This document shows positions 1 through 8,100 of a stretch of 17,986 nucleotides of DNA, one piece after another. Source of the DNA: Patescibacteria group bacterium (GTDB lineage: Bacteria > Patescibacteriota > Minisyncoccia > Phycocordibacterales > UBA6065); NCBI GenBank assembly GCA_028866595.1, contig JAGWHV010000009.1:1-17986 (forward strand). Direction: 5' to 3'. How positions within the stretch are numbered: position 1 is the first letter of the stretch; each line of letters begins with the position of its first letter. Below the pieces are notes generated by a model. That model was not told the origin of the DNA. It did not search any database and worked only from the letters and a program-made list of their open reading frames with translations. Both the position numbers and the translations under genes were made by a program.

Positions 1-97
1 GATCCCTCGGGTTGACGTCGACTTCATAGCCCTTGTCTCGGAGCATTTTGAGCCCGGCCTCGGGTATCATGCGGGTCACATATACTTTTTTGTTCAT
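1..97 (-). CDS. D-2-hydroxyacid dehydrogenase (glyoxylate/hydroxypyruvate reductase type), N-terminal fragment
   Basis: Only the first 32 residues are inside the window; the gene runs off the left edge. The visible start, MNKKVYVTRMIPEAGLKMLR, followed by a DKGYEV stretch, matches the opening beta-strand and helix of the D-isomer-specific 2-hydroxyacid dehydrogenase family, where many glyoxylate/glycerate dehydrogenases begin with a VxVTRxIPExGLxLL pattern. Members of this family reduce glyoxylate or hydroxypyruvate with NAD(P)H in the cytoplasm. The NAD-binding GxGxxG motif and the catalytic Arg/Glu/His are outside the window, so function is unproven. The ATG lies 3 bases after the stop of the phosphoglycerate mutase gene, so the two are very likely co-transcribed. 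A D-glycerate dehydrogenase next to a phosphoglycerate enzyme makes metabolic sense, but this is inference. Confidence 0.62.
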   Translation of the reverse strand, partial: MNKKVYVTRMIPEAGLKMLRDKGYEVDVNPRD

Positions 98-100
98 ATG

Positions 101-736
101 TTATGCGTTAACGTCCGACGGCGCGGACAGAGTCTGCTTTTTAGTCATATGGCCAGCTTTATCAAGGTCATACACATAGACGGCGCCAAAAGGCATCTCC
201 ACGTCCTTGATATCCTCGTCCGATATCTTCTCGATATATTTGATGAGAGCCCGGCATGAATTGCCGTGGGCGACGACGAGGACGTTCTCGCCCTTGCGGA
301 TATGAGGGAGCACGGTCTCTAGAAAGTAGGGGAGAACGCGTTCGGACACCATTTTAAGGGTCTCGCCGTTCGGAATCGGACAATCCCATTCGCGGCGGAG
401 ATTGTCCCAGCGCTCCTCGCCGATGAGCTTTTGCATGGCCCACTTGTCTTTACCTGTATAGTCGCCGTAGTCTCGCTCGTCGAGGGCCGCTGAATGCTCT
501 TCAGGTATGTTCGACCTGCCCGTCGCTTCGAGCATAGAGGAAAGCGTCTCGATAGAGCGCACTTGCATCGAAGCGAAAGCCCGATCGATGCGGATGTCGC
601 GGATGAGCTCGCCCATTTCGGCCGATTTCTGGAAACCGTATTCGGTGAGATGTCTGTCGCGGCGGCCCGTCCAGAGGCCGAGCTTATTCCATTCCGATTC
701 GTGGTGTCGCGCGAGGATGAGCTTGCCCATTTCCAT
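101..736 (-). CDS. gpmA: 2,3-bisphosphoglycerate-dependent phosphoglycerate mutase
   Basis: This is a 211-residue histidine phosphatase-fold mutase that interconverts 3- and 2-phosphoglycerate in glycolysis. R10-H11 carries the phospho-histidine of the family signature, and E13-S-E-W-N follows as in GpmA. R60 sits in the RSIETL helix, E87 in the LDERDYG motif, and the second catalytic histidine is H157 in VVAHGNSCRAL. It is shorter than E. coli GpmA (about 250 residues) but keeps the NGETLKMVSERVLPY segment typical of true mutases rather than general phosphatases. One oddity is that the usual RHG triplet reads RHH (H12 for Gly). A -10 box ends 6 bases before this ATG, which suggests a leaderless transcript starting at 736. 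A second in-frame ATG at 730 (MGKLILARH) is also possible. A phosphatase of the same superfamily is the main alternative. Confidence 0.88.
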   Translation of the reverse strand: MEMGKLILARHHESEWNKLGLWTGRRDRHLTEYGFQKSAEMGELIRDIRIDRAFASMQVRSIETLSSMLEATGRSNIPEEHSAALDERDYGDYTGKDKWAMQKLIGEERWDNLRREWDCPIPNGETLKMVSERVLPYFLETVLPHIRKGENVLVVAHGNSCRALIKYIEKISDEDIKDVEMPFGAVYVYDLDKAGHMTKKQTLSAPSDVNA

Positions 737-742
737 ATTTCC

Positions 743-748
743 ATTCTA
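743..748 (-). promoter_or_regulatory. -10 box (TAGAAT) of gpmA, leaderless type
   Basis: On the minus strand the sequence reads TGTGCTAGAATGG. The TAGAAT matches five of six bases of the consensus and is preceded by TGC, which makes an extended -10 element. No good -35 is visible. Exactly 6 bases separate the box from the gpmA ATG, so the expected start point is the A of the ATG. The box lies in the 59-base gap between the phosphomannomutase stop and gpmA, so gpmA can be expressed apart from the mannose genes. Confidence 0.55.
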
Positions 749-795
749 GCACAGCCACGCCGCTTGTTTCGATGTATGGAAACAGGGCGCGGCGA

Positions 796-1572
796 TCATG
801 CCGCGAGCGCCCGGCGGATGAAAGCTTTTGTGTCGGCGACGCTCTTTACTTCGTAGCATTCGATGCCGGTAGCTCGGGCCGGGTAATCGTTGCCGCCAGG
901 GTCGAGGGCGTCGCCTATGAACATCATCGACTCTATCGGCAGAGTGAGTGCTTTGGCGATCTGCCGGACGCCGTAGCCTTTATCAGTGCCGCCTCGGGTC
1001 ACGTCGATCGACGTCATGCCGCCTATGCCAAGATTGTAGCCGGTCAGAAATGGCGCGGCGAGATCGACGATGGCCCGGCGCTTCTCTTGATCAGGATCCC
1101 AGGCGCGTTTGACCTCGATGGGCGCGCTCTGGCCGAGGGCAGAATACGTCATCTGTGAGCCGCGATCTTCGATCTTGTCGCCGTATGTTTTCGCTATGGC
1201 AAAGCCGAGCTTTGCTTCGGCGTCGAGGATGACGGAGCGGATCTTGGCTTTGTCCGCTTCGGGCAAGCGGTCGGCGTAGACTTCCTGCCAGCCGTTCCGC
1301 GCTGCGAGTGCCCCGCTCGCAGCGCCCGCTTCGCCCGAATACTTGTAAAAAGCGCTGGCCGAGACAGGGAAGAGATAGAGATTCTCGAGCCGTGCGCCGC
1401 TCGGCAGGCGAGAGACGGCCGAGCGATACATTTGGTCATATGAGCCGCCAGATATGATAGCAACCTTGGAGCGGGAGAGCAGCTGGCTCACGATGCCGGC
1501 CATCTCATCGTCCATCGGCTGCTTGCTCTCGGCGAGCGTGCCGTCGAGATCGAATATGTATGCGCTTTTCAT
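796..1572 (-). CDS. Phosphomannomutase, eukaryotic-type HAD-IIB family
   Basis: This 258-residue cytoplasmic HAD-superfamily protein probably interconverts mannose-1-phosphate and mannose-6-phosphate. The catalytic motif FDLDGTL gives D8 as nucleophile and D10 as acid/base. ISGGSYDQM corresponds to HAD motif II, with the GGS pattern of eukaryotic PMM. QMTYSALGQSAP resembles the substrate-recognition strand of PMM. The C-terminal IGDALDPGGNDYPA carries the acidic metal-binding motif with the PGGND signature of the PMM branch. The length fits eukaryotic PMM1/2 (about 246-262). The ATG is 9 bases after the stop of the GH130 gene, and the isomerase lies at the head of the same gene row. That context makes mannose phosphate the likely substrate. 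The alternative is a sugar phosphatase of the same HAD-IIB class, since sequence alone does not separate mutase from phosphatase. Confidence 0.8.
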   Translation of the reverse strand: MKSAYIFDLDGTLAESKQPMDDEMAGIVSQLLSRSKVAIISGGSYDQMYRSAVSRLPSGARLENLYLFPVSASAFYKYSGEAGAASGALAARNGWQEVYADRLPEADKAKIRSVILDAEAKLGFAIAKTYGDKIEDRGSQMTYSALGQSAPIEVKRAWDPDQEKRRAIVDLAAPFLTGYNLGIGGMTSIDVTRGGTDKGYGVRQIAKALTLPIESMMFIGDALDPGGNDYPARATGIECYEVKSVADTKAFIRRALAA

Positions 1573-1581
1573 GTCGTGTAG

Positions 1582-3498
1582 TTATGCCGTCAGCATATCT
1601 ATGATAGCTGAAAGTCGGGCGGTCGCCACCGAGACGACTCTATCGGCACAGCCGTAGTAGAGATAGACGATGCCACGCCGCACGACAACGCCGCACGGGA
1701 ATACGACTTTCGAGACGGTCCCGTGGATCTCGTAATCTTCTTGCGGCTCGAGGAGGGGCAAGGCGGTCCGGGCTTTGACGATGATCGGATGATCGCGGTC
1801 GAGGAGCGCCGCGCCGACGCGGTATGTGCCCGTCTCCGATATGCCGTGATAGAACAAGAGCCAGCCGGCTTTGGTGAGTATCGGCGGCGCAGCGCTGCCG
1901 ATGCGTTTGCCGTCCCACATGCCCGGCCGCGGCGACATGATCTCTATGCACTTTTTTATCTTTTCTTTTGAAAAGTCGAGGCTCGACACGGCGTCGGCGC
2001 ATATGCTGTCTCCGACGCGATGGAGGATCATATAGGTGCCGTCGATCTCGGCGGGCAGAATAGCGGCGTCTTTGTTCGGCACGCCAGGATCGGATATGGC
2101 GAGGGGCGCTGACCATTTTTCCCAGCGCTTCTTTGCGAAATCGGCTTCGTCGATCGAAGTCACCGCCACTCGCGGCGTCGCTCCGTCATATGCGGTATAG
2201 GTCATGTGAATGCAGCCGTTGATCTCGACGATGCGCGGGTCTTCGCAGCCGGCGTTCTGCGGCCTGCCTTTGCCTTCAAAGTCAGCCCGACCGGCGTATA
2301 TCGGCGCATCGGAGCGCTCGTCTATGAGGAAACCGTCTTTCGAAGCGGCGTAGCCGAGGCTCGATACGTTGTCGCGGCTCGCCGCGCGATATATGAGATG
2401 GACCTTGCCGCCGATGTCTATGGCGGCGGGATTGAACGTGCCGTTAGCTTCCCATGGTCTGTCCTCTCGCGGCGCGATGATCGGATTACCAGGGAAGCGA
2501 ATAAAGCTTTTTTTGGCGTCAGGCAGGATCGCCTGGACGAGCTTTTCAAGGGAAACAGATGCGCGGGCGCAATGAGTGTCGGCGCCGCCGTAATAAATGT
2601 CGAGCCTGTCACCGGTGAGGAGCGCGCCTGTCGGAAATATCACTCGCGGCACGAAGCCGGTGAGCTCGTAATATGTCTCCGGCACCATGAATGGCCCTTT
2701 CGTCCGGCCGATGATCCGGCGCGGATTCTCGAGGTCGAGGAGAGCCGCCTCGATGCCGAAGACGGGCCGGCCCTCGGCATAGTGGGCGATATGGGAATAT
2801 ATCAAGAGCCAGCCGTATTTCGTCTTTATAGGCGGCGCACCGGCCTCTACCTGATCGTCGGGATGACGCCGTAGGCCGATGACGTGGGCGTCGAGCTTTT
2901 CGTGCCAGGCATTCCAGCGATCGGCCGACCAAATATCCTCGGGCTTGTCGAATTCGACGTAGCAGATCTCGGCCGGCGGCTTGTCGGTGTTCACGGTGAT
3001 GATGGCCGCGAGCTTGCCGCCTATCCTCTCGGGGAAGAGGGCCATCGCCTTGGCATTCCAGGGCGTGACGAGATGTTTTTCCGTCACCGTCTTCATGTCT
3101 TTACTCAAGGCGACCGCTACCCGGATGCCGTCCGCCGAGAATGGATATGCCGAAAGGGCGGTGTAGAACGTGTAATACGTGTCGTCGATCTTTGTCACCC
3201 GCGGGTCTTCGCAGCCGTACTTGTCAAAATCGCTGTCGCCGACGATGAAAGGCAAACGGTCGGTGAAGTCCTCACCGTTCTTCGACGTCGCCCGAGCGAT
3301 TGTCGAGACTCTGATGCGCGGCTCGGAGAGGAGCTCGACGTCGGAGAGGGCGCGATAGGCGACATGGATGGGCGCGCCATTCTTGCCCCCCTTGCCATCC
3401 CTCACCGGACACCAATTATAGGCAGCCCAGGCTTCCCAGGGATATTTCTTGCTCGGCGAAATGATCGGATTCCTCGGATCGCGGGTGACGGTGAACAT
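1582..3498 (-). CDS. Tandem GH130 protein (beta-mannoside phosphorylase family, two domains)
   Basis: The 638-residue protein contains two copies of the five-bladed beta-propeller GH130/DUF377 fold, at about residues 5-325 and 332-636. Each copy has the family pattern: an NPII(S/A)P start, a CEDPR motif (C96-R100 and C418-R422), an APPI-T-GWLL segment (221-232 and 537-548), and a YYG turn near the end (302-304 and 614-616). Family members break beta-mannosyl links with phosphate to release mannose-1-phosphate, and related GT108 enzymes also build beta-1,2-mannan. Domain 2 keeps FNPAAI (355-360) and YHG (550-552). Domain 1 has YNWCPV and IYSHIA in those places and looks diverged. There is no signal peptide, so it is cytoplasmic. 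Its ATG shares one base with the stop of the upstream GH130 gene (TGATG), which points to translational coupling. Linkage specificity cannot be read from the sequence. Confidence 0.82.
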   Translation of the reverse strand: MFTVTRDPRNPIISPSKKYPWEAWAAYNWCPVRDGKGGKNGAPIHVAYRALSDVELLSEPRIRVSTIARATSKNGEDFTDRLPFIVGDSDFDKYGCEDPRVTKIDDTYYTFYTALSAYPFSADGIRVAVALSKDMKTVTEKHLVTPWNAKAMALFPERIGGKLAAIITVNTDKPPAEICYVEFDKPEDIWSADRWNAWHEKLDAHVIGLRRHPDDQVEAGAPPIKTKYGWLLIYSHIAHYAEGRPVFGIEAALLDLENPRRIIGRTKGPFMVPETYYELTGFVPRVIFPTGALLTGDRLDIYYGGADTHCARASVSLEKLVQAILPDAKKSFIRFPGNPIIAPREDRPWEANGTFNPAAIDIGGKVHLIYRAASRDNVSSLGYAASKDGFLIDERSDAPIYAGRADFEGKGRPQNAGCEDPRIVEINGCIHMTYTAYDGATPRVAVTSIDEADFAKKRWEKWSAPLAISDPGVPNKDAAILPAEIDGTYMILHRVGDSICADAVSSLDFSKEKIKKCIEIMSPRPGMWDGKRIGSAAPPILTKAGWLLFYHGISETGTYRVGAALLDRDHPIIVKARTALPLLEPQEDYEIHGTVSKVVFPCGVVVRRGIVYLYYGCADRVVSVATARLSAIIDMLTA

Positions 3499-4601
3499 CA
3501 GGCGTTTTTGTTCTTAAGCATCCAGTCTAGTAATGGCTTGATCGGCGTATGAGCGGCACAGACGTGCTTGTCGCCGCCGCCGTAATATATGTAAAGCTCT
3601 CCTTTTTTGACGAGAGCGCCGCAGGCATAGACGATGCCAGGCTTCCAGTCGTTTTCGTACCACATCTCCGGCTCGAGGATAGGCGAGGGCGCTCGGGCGA
3701 TGATCTTTGTCGGGTCTTTGAGGTCGAGGAGCATGGCGCCGAGCTTGTATTTATGAGACTCGCGCTTGTCTATCGCGTGATAGAGGACGAGCCAGCCGCG
3801 GTCGGTTTTGACCGGCGGCGGCCCGGCGCTTCTCACCCATGTATCCCAGCCCTTGCCCGGCCGGCCGCCGCCGTACGTGCTCTCTATCGTGCGGCTGCCC
3901 TTGGTGATCTCTTCGAGCCGGCCCACATATTCTATCTGGACTTTCGGATTGATGCTGTGGAGAATGGCGAATTTGCCGTTGATCTTTTCAGGAAAGAGCA
4001 TCCAGTTCTTGTTGAGCTTGCCTTTGGGTGATATGAGCTCGGGCTTTGACCACGTGAAGCGCTTGTGGAAAAAATCGTCCTCGCTGATCGAGGTGATGCC
4101 GACGCGGAGATAGTCCCAGCCGTCGAACGCGTTGAAGGTTACGTATATCGTGCCATCGATCGAGACCATCCGGGGGTCCTCGACGCCGCCCCATGAGCCG
4201 CCAGAAGGATACATGACGGGGTCATAATGGCGGATGCGCCCCGACGGACCGTCCTCGTCGCGGTTTTGTCGCGGATTCTCGATAGCGAATACAGGATAGG
4301 GGAGAGAGTCGTCGATAGAAGCGCCGCTCTCGCTCGAGGCATAGCTCAAGCGCGAGAGCCCGTCGCCGCCGACGGCGCGATAGAGCATGTGAACGCGACC
4401 AGTCGAGTCCTGTATAGCCGCTGGGTTGAAAGCGCCTCGAGCCCGCCAATCGTGATCGCCCGGCTTGATCATCGGGTTCGCGTTTTCGCGCCGGACTTCT
4501 GGCCTTTGGCGCTTGCTGCTCCGTCCAAAAATCGTGCGGAATACGAGGATGATGAAGACGACAACAGCGAAAAGTATTAAAAATATAGCGAACTCTCTCA
4601 T
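3498..4601 (-). CDS. Membrane-anchored GH130 protein (beta-mannoside phosphorylase family)
   Basis: Of 367 residues, 4-21 form a single hydrophobic helix. A basic stretch follows (FRTIFGRSSKRQR), then one GH130 domain from about residue 41 to 360. Family marks are NPMIKP (42-47), FNPAAI (58-63), HMLYRA (71-76), VEDPR (140-144), LFPEKINGK (202-210), PPPVKTDRGWLVLYH (261-275) and YIYYGGGD (337-344). Known family chemistry is phosphorolysis, or in GT108 relatives synthesis, of beta-mannosides. Positive charges just after the helix suggest by the positive-inside rule that the catalytic domain faces the cytoplasm, held at the inner membrane surface. That topology is inferred. Between residues 110 and 138 there is a loop longer than in the tandem protein. 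The gene lies between the isomerase (38-base gap) and the tandem GH130 gene (one-base overlap), so the three probably form one operon. Confidence 0.8.
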   Translation of the reverse strand: MREFAIFLILFAVVVFIILVFRTIFGRSSKRQRPEVRRENANPMIKPGDHDWRARGAFNPAAIQDSTGRVHMLYRAVGGDGLSRLSYASSESGASIDDSLPYPVFAIENPRQNRDEDGPSGRIRHYDPVMYPSGGSWGGVEDPRMVSIDGTIYVTFNAFDGWDYLRVGITSISEDDFFHKRFTWSKPELISPKGKLNKNWMLFPEKINGKFAILHSINPKVQIEYVGRLEEITKGSRTIESTYGGGRPGKGWDTWVRSAGPPPVKTDRGWLVLYHAIDKRESHKYKLGAMLLDLKDPTKIIARAPSPILEPEMWYENDWKPGIVYACGALVKKGELYIYYGGGDKHVCAAHTPIKPLLDWMLKNKNA

Positions 4602-4639
4602 ATGATTGTGATGCGCCCACCCGACAGACTATCCCTGTC

Positions 4640-5005
4640 TCAGCTCGGTCTCGCCCGACCGTACTTGTCCTCGAATCTGACGATATCGCTCTCGTCGAAT
4701 TCGCCGAACGACAGCTCGAGGACGGAAATGTCCTCGCTGCCGCCTTCGAGGCGGTGCTTCGTTCCGCGGGGGACAAAAAACTCGTCGTCCGGGCGAGCGG
4801 CCGAACGAACATTGCCGACGATCACCCAACCGCTGCCGTCGATGACATGCCAAAACTCATCTCGCTTTTGATGCGACTGGAGACTGAGAGCCTCGCCTTT
4901 TTTAACCGTTACTATCTTTACTGTTGACCTCTGATCTTTCGTGAATTCTATAAAATCGCCCCAGGGACGCTCCTCTCTATACGGCTTGAGCCGGTCGGGT
5001 GTCAT
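4640..5005 (-). CDS. Mannose-6-phosphate isomerase, type II cupin domain (stand-alone)
   Basis: This is a small cytoplasmic cupin of 121 residues from the chosen start. It matches the C-terminal isomerase domain of bifunctional type II PMI/GMP enzymes (ManC/AlgA), here without the guanylyltransferase part. Visible marks are PYREERPWGDFIEF, the metal-site pattern LSLQSHQKRDEFWHV (Q43, H45, E50), FFVPRGTKHRLEG (H84) and the tail SDIVRFEDKYGR, which is diagnostic of this group. It should interconvert mannose-6-phosphate and fructose-6-phosphate using a bound divalent metal. I chose the ATG at 5005 because the sequence homologous to other stand-alone forms begins there (MTPDRLKPY) and a TAAAAT box lies just before it. 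An in-frame ATG at 5041 would add 12 residues, MGMRSVVKWTLS, which look unrelated to the family. It is the first gene of the minus-strand mannose operon. Confidence 0.85.
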   Translation of the reverse strand: MTPDRLKPYREERPWGDFIEFTKDQRSTVKIVTVKKGEALSLQSHQKRDEFWHVIDGSGWVIVGNVRSAARPDDEFFVPRGTKHRLEGGSEDISVLELSFGEFDESDIVRFEDKYGRARPS

Positions 5006-5016
5006 CGATAGAGTCC

Positions 5017-5022
5017 ATTTTA
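5017..5022 (-). promoter_or_regulatory. Possible -10 box (TAAAAT) of the mannose operon
   Basis: On the minus strand TAGTAAAATGG contains TAAAAT, five of six bases of the -10 consensus. It lies 11 bases before the ATG at 5005, which would give a leader of only a few bases. No convincing -35 is seen. If it is real, the longer isomerase start at 5041 cannot be used from this transcript. Confidence 0.35.
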
Positions 5023-5145
5023 CTACGGATCGCATGCCCATGAAAGCCGTCTGAACTGCAGTTCCCTGTGTATATCCTGTATCGATATTTCGAAACTACT
5101 CACGGATTTCTCCGATATCCACAGCCGCTTTGTCTCATAATATGC

Positions 5146-5151
5146 GATAAT
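5146..5151 (+). promoter_or_regulatory. Possible -10 box (GATAAT) of the large surface-protein gene
   Basis: GATAAT, five of six bases of consensus, sits 9 bases before the ATG at 5161 in a locally AT-rich stretch. It would give a very short or leaderless transcript. The 155-base gap between the isomerase and this gene therefore carries divergent promoters. I see no -35 at the normal distance. Confidence 0.4.
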
Positions 5152-5160
5152 ATCCCTACC

Positions 5161-8100
5161 ATGACTCGCGACACGCGGCGTCTCCCTCGGCTCCTGGCGA
5201 TCCTCTCGTTCGCCATATTTTCATCTTTTGCTCTCTTCTCATACGCCTCCGCAGCCACGAACGTCTACTACTCTGTCGGCTCCGACACGACGACGAATTA
5301 TATGACGGGCACGCCGACCGTCACTATCTCCACATCTGGCGCTACATCGACTGCCACCTTCTCCACAGCTCAGACTGCCTCATCGACAGGCGTAGGCGAC
5401 ATCATAACGTACGGCGGAGTAGGCAGGGTCTTCATCACCACCAAGGTCTCTACGACTCAATGGACCGTCGAGACCGCTACCGGCGGCACCGTCACCGCTA
5501 CGACATCCGCTCCTGTGAATTCCATCACGCATGCGTTCGCTGGATTGAGAAATGCTATCAGCACAGGCATATCGGGAAATGCTACGTCGACGAATTTTCT
5601 CAACACCTCCGATCTCGTCGGCGGCAACTACATCCTCAACATACCTTGTTATAACGACAACAAATCAGCAGATATAGGGGTCAATATAACACTGAGTGGA
5701 ATAACCACTGATTCTACGCACTATCTCCGTATATATACGCCCTCCTCAAGCACTACGGAGGCGAACGCCTCTCAGCGACATGTCGGTTACTATGATCCCA
5801 CCCAAGGATATGCCCTCGTTCTGAGCAATGGCGATAACGGGGGGGAGATGATCGATGATGCGGGTGTCTCCTTTGTCCGCTTTGATGGGCTACAGATATA
5901 CAATGATGATGATTTCTTTAATGACGGGGACATATTCTTTGATTATAGCCTGGACAGTTTGCCATACTATCCGGTCATATATGTTTCCGATAGTATCCTG
6001 AAAGTTCTCCCGTATGACAATCGTTATGGTATCCTGGGCTTCCAGTCATATCACGCCCAATTTCATATCTGGAACAATGTTCTAACGGGCGCTTCTAACC
6101 AGCAGTACGGAGGCGCCCTGTTCCTCAACAGTCCCCAAGCGACCTCATCTACCATCTACAACAACACTTTTTACGATAATCAGCTCGGCGTGAATGGCTA
6201 TGGCTGTAACGGAGAAATCACGACATACGTGAACAACCTGTTCGCATCGACGACTCTACCATTCAACAGCGGCTGTGGAGCGACGGGTTCGGGCTATAAC
6301 GCCACAGATCTATCGTCATTCCAGAACTATAATTCTGCCGCAACAGACAGATTCAGTCAGACATTCACGTTCTTCGACGCGCCGAACGGAAAATACGCTT
6401 TGGCGTCATCGGATGCCGGTGCTCGTGACCAAGGAACATCGACTCCGTCCCTCGATGCAAATGCGCCGTTCTCGACAGACATTCTTGGCAATCCTCGTCC
6501 GTATGGTCCCGCGTGGGATATCGGCGCATTTGAATATACTCCGGAGCCCGATACGACCCCTCCTGGTGTTTCCAATGGAACTCCATCAGGGCAGGTCGCC
6601 TATGGTGATACGTCACCGACCATGACCGTAGACACGAACGAGAATGCGACTTGCAAGTACTCGACGACGGCGGGCACAGCGTATGACTCGATGTCTAATA
6701 CGTTCTCGAATACCGGCACGACGACGAGCAGCACCGTGATATCTGGTCTTCAATCGGGGCACATCTACACTTATTACGTGCGCTGTAAAGATACTTCGAA
6801 TAACGAGGACACGAGCGATTACACTATCTCTTTTGAGACTGGCCAAGGTCCGAACGGCACCGTCTATGCGAATAGCTGCTCTGTGTCCGATGTGAATACC
6901 GCCTACGGCTATACAAGCAACGGCGATACTCTTTCGATACCCGCTGGCACGTGTGGAGGCTGGTCAAACTCGGCAGGCCTCGGTATCACTAAGGCCATTA
7001 CGGTTAACGGAGCGGGAGAGAATTCCACTATACTGCAGATAGCCTCTACTACTGTAGGAAGCAGCGGGATCTTCAATGTAAACGCTCAGGCGACTGTTGA
7101 GAACATGACTATAGAGACGGACACGTCGAACACGGCTAATGGCGGTTCGGCGTTCACTGTGTCTGGGCAGGGATGGCGCATCAGTCATGTAAAATACATA
7201 TGCCAGACTATTTCAGGTTCAAGCTCGAACTGTGGCTACTTCGTCATCGCCTCAAATAATAACACTACTATCCCGGCGTATGGTCTTATCGATCATAACG
7301 ATATAACAGGTGATGGAGGAAACGATGAGTTAATGTTCTTCTATGGCCCGACTACCTCCTGGCAGACTTCCGATTCCATGGGTAGTTCGAGCGCCGTCTT
7401 CATCGAAGACAACACGATTGGTGGTCGCGGTTATGTCACCGATTGTAACGCTAACTCTCGATGCGTCGTACGCAATAATGTCATCACAGGTCCTATCAAG
7501 ATAGACGGTCACGGCGTAGCGTCCAATACTCCAGCTCGGAGCGTGAGACAGTTCGAAGCATATGACAATCAATGGACTGATAGTAGTGATGCTGCTTGGC
7601 CTGCGATAGAGATGCGCGGCGGCACGGGCATGATATTTAACAATACCTCTAACCAGACAGCAGGTAGCAATGCCGCGTGGCTGTATCTGACCGACTACGG
7701 ATACACCGCTACGTGGCCGAACTTCAACTCCATATTTCAAACTCCTACAGATTACCCCGTCACTGATCAGATCGGTGTTGGCGAGGATCCAAAATCGGGG
7801 GGCAGTGATCCATATTATGTCTGGTCAAATACGCTCGGCGGACAGGAATGGCCTCTATCACATAAATCTACTCTAGATTCGACTCTTGCCTCGACCGATG
7901 CCGCAGGATACTCAATAGGAGCGACGACCATCAATCTTTCTACGTCATATAATAACGGTACCGTCGGTGCCAACAACTATGTCTCTTTTGCCGGCGACAG
8001 CACTCACGTATACAAGCTCGCGTCGAGCCTCCTCAACGGTGCAACTTCGATCACTATAAGCTCTCCAGGCTTGCAGCAAGCTATCCCTACGTCGCAGACG

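Noticed and set aside
2206..3552. Two 222-residue plus-strand frames opposite the GH130 genes
   Set aside because: No recognisable motif; the opposite strand encodes clear GH130 repeats through the whole span.
4621..4640. Small GACAG/CTGTC hairpin between the isomerase and the GH130 gene
   Set aside because: A 5-bp stem without a T-run is expected by chance, and the genes look co-transcribed.
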